Assembly: GCA_017555445.1 (NCBI GenBank)
Contig: JAFZGK010000031.1
Location: 1 to 21,622, forward strand
Direction of reading: 5' to 3'
Source of the DNA: Bacteroidales bacterium
GTDB lineage: Bacteria > Bacteroidota > Bacteroidia > Bacteroidales > UBA932
Length of the DNA stretch: 21,622 bases
Position 1 is the stretch's first letter; every line of letters begins with the position of its first letter. Positions 15,311 to 21,622 of this stretch are shown here, piece by piece. The notes under the pieces are model-generated. The model ran no database searches and had not been told where the DNA came from. It saw nothing but the letters and a program-made list of their open reading frames with translations. The translations under genes were made by a program, and so were the position numbers.

Positions 15311-15904
15311 TTACTCCTTGTTCAGCATCTTTGCAGCCTCATCCAGGGCTGTATAGAAATCTTCACCGAAATACCTTTCGATAGGTTCGCGCAGGAATTG
15401 ATACACGCGGATCTTTTCGTTCCTACCCCTTGCGAAAGCATCCTGACAGATATGCCAGCGATGAAGGTTAAGGGCCCTCATGCCGTTTCGAAGCTGAGTG
15501 ATTCTTATAGGATAGAGCCAGCAAGATATAGGTTTGCGGAAATCCCCTTTTCCCTGAAACCAGCATCTTTCCATCGAGCAGAAGCAGTTGCCTTCCTCAT
15601 CAAAAATAGTATAGGCACACTCCTCGCTTCCAGGAACGAGAGGGGTCACCATATCACCGTCCATATCGATTTCAAAGAATCCTTTTGATGCTACAGCTGC
15701 ACGACCTGCATCTGTCATTATAGGTGAGAATATCGGATAATTCTTTTCAATGGCACCAGCCTCGCATTCCTCCATAGGCGCACCGCTGTCGCCGATAACG
15801 CAGCAGCAGCCTTTGCACTTCTCGTAGTCGCAGGCAAAATATTCAGTGAGCACTTCCTCTGAAACGAGGCAGTCGTCAATCTCTATGATAGTTCCGTGGT
15901 ACAT
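15311..15904 (-). CDS. DUF3109 family cysteine-rich protein
   Basis: A 197-residue cytoplasmic protein of the DUF3109 family, Bacteroidota-typical and distantly like the YkgJ-type Cys-rich metal-binding proteins. The N-terminal signature is present: ACDYEKCKGCCCVIGDSGAP with Cys25, Cys30 and the triple Cys33-35, then Cys47. Further Cys are in NCFCSMERCWF, KPISCWLYPI and RWHICQDAF. Such a cysteine set suggests an iron-sulfur cluster or zinc; no role has been established that I know of. It follows the M16-like gene by 2 bp and is therefore co-transcribed with it. Start at ATG 15904 gives the family-type MYHGTIIEIDD. Confidence 0.88.
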   Translation of the reverse strand: MYHGTIIEIDDCLVSEEVLTEYFACDYEKCKGCCCVIGDSGAPMEECEAGAIEKNYPIFSPIMTDAGRAAVASKGFFEIDMDGDMVTPLVPGSEECAYTIFDEEGNCFCSMERCWFQGKGDFRKPISCWLYPIRITQLRNGMRALNLHRWHICQDAFARGRNEKIRVYQFLREPIERYFGEDFYTALDEAAKMLNKE

Positions 15905-15906
15905 AT

Positions 15907-18321
15907 CTATTTCTCTGTTATATATTCAACTTTTCCACTCTTGTCCAGTGACGAAATTATATTCAGAACCTTCTGAGAGGTCAATGCGTCACACTTTGCA
16001 GAGTAGCCTGTCACTATATCCTTTCCATGAAGCTGGCGTCCGGCAACTGCCTCAGTCCAGAATGACGGATCTGTACAAAGCAGTGACATCCTGTTCTTGA
16101 GATAAGCAGCATAGGCACTTAACTGATTCTTCTTCAACGGCTCTGTCGCCATCTTTGAAACAGTGGCACGAAGCATGGACATAGCATCCATCGGCTTCTT
16201 GCCGTTTTCATCTGTCCTGACAAGAGTGACCATCACACTGAATCTCTCATCCGGCTGATTTGTGAATTTCTCCTTCACTTCAACACTCCATCCGCTGCCT
16301 TCGAACACATCGGAAAGGCGCTGCCTCATAACCATGGCTGCCGCCATCGCAGCAACGTGATTGTCGGAAGTAAGCGGACATCTTGCAGACATCGCATAAT
16401 CGATGATATCAGCATTACCTTTCACTGTGTATGTCGACACTCCTGATATCGGCTGATAACGGAGCGAGGTGCGCGATGATGCACGCTGGAGAGTCTTGAA
16501 CTGATGTCCATAAGTGGCGAGCTGCCTCTTGAGTTCAGCTTCATCAATATCACCTGAAACAATAAGGACGCCGTCGTCAAGCTTTTCAAACTGGTCCACA
16601 TAAAAGTTCCATGCTCTCTTTCCGAAATCCTGTCCTGGCTCATTTGACTTGCTGTCGAACCAGATGTTATCTGAACACATGATTGATTCGATCGCTGCCA
16701 CCCTTGCCTTTCGTGTACCCTTGAGCGCCTCAATCTGGAGAGGTACAGTCTTGAGATAATAGTCAAGAGCCGCATCATCCTGCTCAAGCCTGCTGGTCAT
16801 CAGGGTAAGTGCCTGAAGAACAGTCACCAGTTCGTACTTTGATGCCGAGCCGCTGATGGACATGCTTGACACTCCGACTTCAAGGTCCATGTTCACGCCC
16901 TTTGCCGCCAGAGCCGCTAGGAAATCACGCATAGGCACACCTGCAACCCTGCAAGTGTAAAGATAATCTGTGAAATAGGCACCTTCTCCGGCAGAAAGTT
17001 TCTGAACATTGCCATATCCGCCGTTCAAGGCCATTGAAAAATATATTCTCTTGTCAGCAGCCTGAGGTCTGCAGAGCACATTCAACCCGTTTTCAAGGGT
17101 GAAGACCGAACCTGATGACATCGGATCCTTCTTTGATGCAGACATCTTCATCTTCTTCTCAGGATTTGCAGCCTTGAGGAATGCTTCTGTCTCCACTCTG
17201 TCCTTCCACTCCATGCTGCTCGGTCTGTCCCATGCCGCAACAAATGTCTCTGCAACCTTATTGACATCAACCGCTTCAGAAGAAACACACTCTATGGTAA
17301 GATTGTTCGTCTTGTCAAGGACTGCAGATGCGATGCTATTGAAAAGATTGAGCTCCGTGTCATCCGGGAGCTGTCTCGAAGCATGGAATGCATGAATCTG
17401 GGAAGCAGAAGCCAGACTGCTGTTGAAAAGGTATGCCGATACTGCCCTGTTCACGAACTCCCTGTTGCTCTTGATCGGGCGGAAAGAATCGGCATAAATA
17501 CTTTCCACAAATCTTGTGTGGGCTCTCTTGACTTCCTGCACAGTCACTGTTCCTGCATCAACAGACGCCATCACGAATGAAAGAATGCGGACCGCCTGAT
17601 CAAGATGCTCCGGTGTCACAGACAAAGTCACGCTGAACTGCTCATCATACGGAGTCATCGCGCTGTCTGTATGTCTGTACGAGATCCCTGTTGCGGGGAT
17701 TCCTGCCTGACGGAAACATCTTTCAAGTCTGTCAGACGCTATGATGCCCATCTGGCCTGTGAACAATGACGAGATTGCCGGCTGGATGGTATTCATGAGC
17801 TTCACATCTGTTCTAGGAGAACGCCAGGTAGCTGTAATTGTGGCGAGATTCCTTTCTTTGTTCTCCTTTGCGATGACCTTTAGTTTATCATCCGCCTTCC
17901 ATTCGTATATTGCTCTTTCAGCTGTATCTCTGACAGGAGTCATATATGACAACATCTTTATCTTTTCAGCCACTGATGCCAGTTTTACATCACCTGAAAC
18001 GATGATCGCCTGATCCGAAGGGGATGCTTCATCCGCAAGATTCATAAGATGAAGAAGGGTCGAATCCATTACAGATTCCGAGAATGAAATACGGATATCC
18101 GACTTGCGCAGAACACTGTTGTCAGTTCTGTTCACAAGCGCAAAATCTGCTGTTCCTTTCACTGTCGGATTCTCTACTATGAAGTACTTCATTCCATTCG
18201 GCAACTGTCCTTGTGACACCGACTTATCTGACGGAAGAAGAGGTATTTCCTGAGCTGGCACAAGGCTTGCTACAAGGAGTCCGATAGTGCTGATCAGAGC
18301 AATTTTATATCCTATTTTCAT
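15907..18321 (-). CDS. Exported M16-family peptidase-like protein lacking zinc motifs
   Basis: An 804-residue exported protein; the signal peptide is IALISTIGLLVASLVPAQ. Two M16-type halves can be recognised. The first opens with GQLPNGMKYFIVEN, but about 130 residues that normally follow, including the HxxEH zinc site, are missing; the sequence soon reaches the QAIIVSGDVKLASVAEKIK strand that normally ends this domain. The second half opens with FTLENGLNVLCRPQ and has AYFTDYL (residues 448-454) where active members have AHFLEHM, so both zinc His are Tyr. It ends its domain with VLIVSGDIDEAELKRQLA. It is probably a non-catalytic subunit or binding protein. Most bacterial M16 pairs have one active partner; none is encoded here. 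It is followed by the DUF3109 gene. Confidence 0.85.
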   Translation of the reverse strand: MKIGYKIALISTIGLLVASLVPAQEIPLLPSDKSVSQGQLPNGMKYFIVENPTVKGTADFALVNRTDNSVLRKSDIRISFSESVMDSTLLHLMNLADEASPSDQAIIVSGDVKLASVAEKIKMLSYMTPVRDTAERAIYEWKADDKLKVIAKENKERNLATITATWRSPRTDVKLMNTIQPAISSLFTGQMGIIASDRLERCFRQAGIPATGISYRHTDSAMTPYDEQFSVTLSVTPEHLDQAVRILSFVMASVDAGTVTVQEVKRAHTRFVESIYADSFRPIKSNREFVNRAVSAYLFNSSLASASQIHAFHASRQLPDDTELNLFNSIASAVLDKTNNLTIECVSSEAVDVNKVAETFVAAWDRPSSMEWKDRVETEAFLKAANPEKKMKMSASKKDPMSSGSVFTLENGLNVLCRPQAADKRIYFSMALNGGYGNVQKLSAGEGAYFTDYLYTCRVAGVPMRDFLAALAAKGVNMDLEVGVSSMSISGSASKYELVTVLQALTLMTSRLEQDDAALDYYLKTVPLQIEALKGTRKARVAAIESIMCSDNIWFDSKSNEPGQDFGKRAWNFYVDQFEKLDDGVLIVSGDIDEAELKRQLATYGHQFKTLQRASSRTSLRYQPISGVSTYTVKGNADIIDYAMSARCPLTSDNHVAAMAAAMVMRQRLSDVFEGSGWSVEVKEKFTNQPDERFSVMVTLVRTDENGKKPMDAMSMLRATVSKMATEPLKKNQLSAYAAYLKNRMSLLCTDPSFWTEAVAGRQLHGKDIVTGYSAKCDALTSQKVLNIISSLDKSGKVEYITEK

Positions 18322-18336
18322 CTTACATTAAATTTG

Positions 18337-18369
18337 TTTGCAAAAATAAGACAAAAATTTCTATTTTTG
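18337..18369 (+). promoter_or_regulatory. Promoter of the TPR gene (-33 TTTG, -7 TATTTTTG)
   Basis: TTTG at 18337-18340 and TATTTTTG at 18362-18369 are 21 bases apart, a full match to the Bacteroidota consensus and the best promoter in the window. The leader of about 45 bases is A/T-rich without Shine-Dalgarno, as in highly expressed Bacteroidota genes. Confidence 0.75.
18341..18348 (-). promoter_or_regulatory. -7 promoter element for the M16-like/DUF3109 operon
   Basis: On the minus strand it reads TATTTTTG (TAnnTTTG), 20 bases before the M16-like ATG. With the base on each side it forms a 9-bp perfect inverted repeat with the plus-strand -7 of the TPR gene (GCAAAAATA ... TATTTTTGC, 13 bp apart). 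Confidence 0.6.
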
Positions 18370-18420
18370 CATTTCTGTGATTAATAGGAAATTAATATAA
18401 ACAAAAAACCAAATAAAATC

Positions 18421-19365
18421 ATGAAGAAAATCATTCTCTTTTTTACTGCAGTGGCTATGAGTGCAGTCGTGGCTTCTGCTCAGGACATCAACCAGGCTAC
18501 TGAAAACTACAACAACGGCGCAATGGAGCTTCAGATGGGCAACAACGGCGCAGCTCTTGAGTATTTCAAGACAGCTCTCGAAATGGGTGAGGCCCTTGGT
18601 GATGAGGCGACTGATCTTGTGAACAACTGTAAGAAGGCTATCTGCTCAGCACAGCTCGGCATGGCTAAGGACCTTTACAACGCAAAGGATTTCGAGGCTG
18701 CAGCTGAGGCATTCGCTGAGGCAAAGACTGTAGCTGAGGGCTACGGTGAGACAGAACTTGCTGAGGAGGCTCAGAACCTCATCGGTCAGGCTAACCTTCA
18801 GATCTATAACACAGCTGCTAAGGCTGCAATGAGAGCTAAGGATTATCCTACAGCTATCGATAACTTCAAGAAGGTACTCGAAATCGAGCCTGAGAACGGT
18901 GCAGTCACTCTCCAGCTTGGTCAGGCTTACCAGAGAGCTAACAACCTCGACGAGGCTGTTGTAGCACTTGAGAAGGCAAAGGAGCTCGGACAGGCAGAGA
19001 ACGCTGACAAGCTTCTCTCACAGGTTTACATAAAGCAGGCTCAGGATGCAAACAAGGCTAAGGATTACCAGAAGATGCTTGATCTCTGCATCAAGTCAAA
19101 CGAGTGCCTTGAGAACGCAAACGCATACAAGCTTGCTGCAAGTGCAGCTCAGAAGCTCAACCAGAGCTCTGACGTTGTTATCGGTTACTACGAGAAGTAT
19201 CTCGAGGTTTCTCCAAACGCTAAGGATGCTAACGGCGTGATCTGCACAATCGCAGTTCTCTACCAGCAGGCTGGCAACAAGGAGAAGGCTAAGGAGTACT
19301 ATCTCAAGATCGAGAACGACGCACAGTACGGCGCAACTGCAAAGGAGCAGCTTAAGACTCTCTAA
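18421..19365 (+). CDS. Exported tetratricopeptide-repeat protein, probably highly expressed
   Basis: A 314-residue protein with a signal peptide (MKKIILFFTAVAMSAVVASA, then QD). The mature part consists of TPR-type helical hairpins: NNGAALEYFKTALEMGEALG, KDFEAAAEAFAEAKTVAEGYG, KDYPTAIDNFKKVLEIEPEN, NNLDEAVVALEKAKELGQ and NKEKAKEYYLKIENDAQYG. It has no enzymatic domain, so it should be a periplasmic protein-interaction scaffold; the partners are unknown. Codon use is very uniform (gct, gag, aag, aac, ctt/ctc), differing from the U32 gene behind it and similar to the 90-aa gene at 1009, which suggests high expression. The promoter match is the strongest here. The U32 gene starts 6 bp after its stop and is probably read from the same transcript. 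Confidence 0.9.
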   Translation: MKKIILFFTAVAMSAVVASAQDINQATENYNNGAMELQMGNNGAALEYFKTALEMGEALGDEATDLVNNCKKAICSAQLGMAKDLYNAKDFEAAAEAFAEAKTVAEGYGETELAEEAQNLIGQANLQIYNTAAKAAMRAKDYPTAIDNFKKVLEIEPENGAVTLQLGQAYQRANNLDEAVVALEKAKELGQAENADKLLSQVYIKQAQDANKAKDYQKMLDLCIKSNECLENANAYKLAASAAQKLNQSSDVVIGYYEKYLEVSPNAKDANGVICTIAVLYQQAGNKEKAKEYYLKIENDAQYGATAKEQLKTL

Positions 19366-19371
19366 TATCTG

Positions 19372-21246
19372 ATGATGAATCTTGAACTGCTTGCTCCGGC
19401 AAGAGACAGAAATATCGGCATCGCGGCTATCGACTGCGGTGCCGATGCTGTGTATATAGCCGGCCCGCAGTTCGGAGCACGTCAAGCTGCCGGTAACACA
19501 ATAGATGATGTCAGGCAGCTCTGCGATTATGCACATAAGTTCGGAGCCCGAATCTTTGTGGCACTGAACACCATACTATATGATGATGAACTGGCTTCCG
19601 CCTATCAGCAGATGCTTGCTGTGCAGGATGCGGGAGCCGATGCCATCATCATCCAGGATATGGCCATCCTTGAAATGGCCCGCAAGGGAATCGGAAACCT
19701 CCGCGAGGAAATCAGGATTCCTCTTCACGCATCCACTCAGTGCGCCATCAGGACGCCTGAGCATGCTGCATTCCTTGAAAGTCTCGGATTCTCAAGACTG
19801 ATTCTGGAAAGGGAACTTTCTCTTGAACAGATCCGCGCCATACGTTCTGCTGTCAGCTGTGAGCTTGAATTCTTCGTGCATGGAGCCCTTTGCGTCTGCT
19901 ACAGCGGACAGTGTTATCTTTCGGAGAAGATTGCCGGAAGAAGCGCCAACAGAGGAGCCTGCATCCAGGCCTGCCGTTCACGCTACGACCTTGTCGATGC
20001 ATCCGGAAAGGTTCTCGTCAGGGACAAGGCTCTGCTTTCCCTCAAGGATTATAACCTGAAGAACAGAATCGAGGAACTTGCAGATGCCGGCATCACTTCA
20101 TTCAAGATCGAGGGACGACTCAAGAACGAGTCATATGTCAAGAATGTCGTGCGCGACTATTCCATCGCATTGGAGAACCTTGTTTCCCGCAGACCTTCTG
20201 ATTTCTCACGAGGATCATTCGGAAAAATCAGCGGAGGATTCACTCCGGACACATTCAAGACATTCAACAGAGGTTATACCGAACTCTACATTGACGGCAC
20301 ACGTGGAAAGTGGGCAGCAATGGATTCAGCCAAGTCGATGGGAGAGGAAATCGGCACCGTGAAGTCTGTGGCACGTGATGGAATCACGGTTGACTTCTGC
20401 AAGGGAGGAATCATCCTGAGCAATGGCGATGGCTTCTCATTTGTGGCAAAGGACAGCACTGTGACCGGATTCAGAGGAGATGTCTGCTCCGGCAATCAGA
20501 TCAGATGCAAGACAGTTCCGGGAATATTCGTCGGTGCAAGACTTTTCCGCAACATCAGCGCTGCATTTGAAAAGGAGATCGACAGACAGCCATGCGTCAG
20601 AGAGATTTCTGCCGACGTGAACATATCCTTCACAAATACGGATGGAATGTGGTCGGTAGTAGCTGCCGCGACAAGCGAAGACGGACGTCAGGTTTCTGTC
20701 CTGATCGAGGCAGGAGAACAGGAAGCTTCCAACCGCGAAAGGATGTCTGAGATGTTCCGCAGCCAGATCGGAAAGACTGCAGGACATTACAGATTTTCGC
20801 TCGTCTCACTTCCTGCAGAAGGCAGCATGCCTTTCATGAGTGCATCCGCTCTCAACAGCATCAGACGTTCATTGGCTGAGGCCCTTGACCGGAATGCATG
20901 CAATAAGAAAGAGATTCTCCGAAGGGACGTGAATATGATTGAGAGTATGGAGTCCTGCCCTCAGAAGAATCTCTCTTATAAATATAATGTATCGAACAGA
21001 CTTTCAGAATCTGTCTACAGAACTACTGGAGCAGAGGAGATAGAACCGGCATATGAGATCGGTCACCAGCAGTCCGCTGAGCTCATGCGCACCCGCTACT
21101 GCATCAGATACGAACTCGGAATATGTCCCCGCTATCATAAGGCAAAGGATTCCGGTCCTCTCTTCCTCCTCAACAACGGTCAGAGATTCGCTCTTCATTT
21201 TGACTGCCGAAACTGTGAAATGACCGTCACAGAATCTCAAAAGTAA
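19372..21246 (+). CDS. U32 family protein with DUF3656-type C-terminus, RlhA-like (probable 23S rRNA hydroxylation)
   Basis: A 624-residue cytoplasmic protein. The N-terminal ~280 residues form a TIM-barrel-like U32 domain: LELLAPARDRNIGIAAIDCGADAVYIAG at the start, HGALCVCYSGQCYLS and GRSANRGACIQACR in the centre. Cys174, Cys181, Cys197 and Cys201 match the conserved cysteine set of the family, which probably holds an iron-sulfur cluster. The long C-terminal part, ending ELMRTRYCIRYELGICPRY, and the overall length fit E. coli YdcP/RlhA (DUF3656-containing), which makes 5-hydroxycytidine 2501 in 23S rRNA, rather than the shorter tRNA-modifying TrhP. Older annotations call it a collagenase-like protease. 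ATG 19372 or 19375 are both possible starts. Its last 20 bp overlap the convergent gene. Confidence 0.85.
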   Translation: MMNLELLAPARDRNIGIAAIDCGADAVYIAGPQFGARQAAGNTIDDVRQLCDYAHKFGARIFVALNTILYDDELASAYQQMLAVQDAGADAIIIQDMAILEMARKGIGNLREEIRIPLHASTQCAIRTPEHAAFLESLGFSRLILERELSLEQIRAIRSAVSCELEFFVHGALCVCYSGQCYLSEKIAGRSANRGACIQACRSRYDLVDASGKVLVRDKALLSLKDYNLKNRIEELADAGITSFKIEGRLKNESYVKNVVRDYSIALENLVSRRPSDFSRGSFGKISGGFTPDTFKTFNRGYTELYIDGTRGKWAAMDSAKSMGEEIGTVKSVARDGITVDFCKGGIILSNGDGFSFVAKDSTVTGFRGDVCSGNQIRCKTVPGIFVGARLFRNISAAFEKEIDRQPCVREISADVNISFTNTDGMWSVVAAATSEDGRQVSVLIEAGEQEASNRERMSEMFRSQIGKTAGHYRFSLVSLPAEGSMPFMSASALNSIRRSLAEALDRNACNKKEILRRDVNMIESMESCPQKNLSYKYNVSNRLSESVYRTTGAEEIEPAYEIGHQQSAELMRTRYCIRYELGICPRYHKAKDSGPLFLLNNGQRFALHFDCRNCEMTVTESQK

Positions 21247-21622
21247 GGTCCACATCACCGAAGTGACCGACAATGTTGCTGTTCTGCTCCAGCCATCTGT
21301 CACTTAACTGACCCCTCCAGACAATATCATCCCTGGAATTGAAAGGTATCTTCATCTCGATGCCGTAGCTTTTTGATGCCACTCTTACTAAAGCCGTACA
21401 ATTCCAGTCCGTACGGGTACCCCCGTCATCTTCTGTAATCATGAACGCACAATTGGACATCTGATCTGTCCAGTCAGAAACCAGAATAGCATTGAACGGC
21501 TGAGGTTTTCCCACCTGGTTTCGCTTGACCACAATCATGAAATCCGTGACAGTAGGGCTATACAGCCGCATCTCGGCCTCAGTCGCTGCAGTGAAATCCT
21601 CCACCGCCCCGGTCTTGACGAA
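21227..21622 (-). CDS. C-terminal part of an unidentified protein running off the right edge
   Basis: The frame remains open to the last base, and the first possible start inside is a GTG at 21604, preceded in frame by FVKTGA; the real start is therefore outside. The visible ~131 residues are rich in alternating polar/hydrophobic strands (RLYSPTVTDFMIVVKRNQ, NAILVSDWTDQMSNCAFMI, CTALVRVASKSYGIEMKIPF, VGHFGDVDLTFEIL). This suggests an all-beta C-terminal domain. No family is recognised and no catalytic motif is seen. It ends within the U32 gene (20-bp tail-to-tail overlap, 21227-21246). Confidence 0.6.
   Translation of the reverse strand, partial: FVKTGAVEDFTAATEAEMRLYSPTVTDFMIVVKRNQVGKPQPFNAILVSDWTDQMSNCAFMITEDDGGTRTDWNCTALVRVASKSYGIEMKIPFNSRDDIVWRGQLSDRWLEQNSNIVGHFGDVDLTFEIL

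Overview
The window looks like chromosomal DNA from a member of the Bacteroidota, most likely an uncultured gut-type Bacteroidales. The evidence is threefold. Several gene starts are preceded by the Bacteroidota -7 element TAnnTTTG, with few Shine-Dalgarno sequences. Many genes encode exported proteins with signal peptides ending in AQ or GQ, or with a lipobox followed by acidic residues. Several families are Bacteroidota-typical (DUF5723, DUF3109, NagX-like acyltransferase, large degenerate M16 proteins). I cannot name a genus from sequence alone. No rRNA, tRNA, CRISPR array or recognisable transposase was seen.

Layout. 1-1336: the 3' part of an exported NlpC/P60 cell-wall endopeptidase, a small conserved alpha-helical protein and its terminator. 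1338-2311: an AT-rich segment bounded by an exact 20-bp direct repeat, holding one small exported hypothetical gene and about 400 bp with no gene; it looks inserted into the promoter region of the next gene. 2351-3901: a PBP4-type D-Ala-D-Ala carboxypeptidase (dacB). 10139 down to 3898, minus strand: a probable operon of radA, a 1139-residue lipoprotein built of about six ~160-residue repeats, and a DUF5723 probable outer-membrane protein. 11883 down to 10265, minus strand: a NagX/HGSNAT-like membrane acyltransferase and a YfcE-like phosphoesterase. 11949-12680: rsmE. 14733 down to 12685, minus strand: a membrane-anchored coiled-coil protein coupled to hemW. 14841-15308: a small membrane protein. 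18321 down to 15311, minus strand: an M16-family protein without zinc-binding motifs, followed by a DUF3109 cysteine-rich protein. 18421-21246: an exported TPR protein with codon use suggesting high expression, then a U32/DUF3656 protein resembling the rRNA hydroxylation factor RlhA. A partial minus-strand gene runs off the right edge.

Most genes are envelope functions (wall trimming, exported and membrane proteins) mixed with conserved housekeeping functions (RadA, RsmE, HemW, RlhA-like). The gene packing is tight: convergent neighbours are 2-4 bp apart or overlap, and three divergent gene pairs share short intergenic regions with back-to-back -7 elements.

The most interesting undescribed unit is the giant repeat lipoprotein and the DUF5723 protein that follows it by 7 bp. 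They look like a matched surface or periplasmic pair of unknown function. Second is the 20-bp-repeat-bounded cassette in front of dacB. Third is the M16 protein whose two halves have both lost the metal-binding HxxEH motif.
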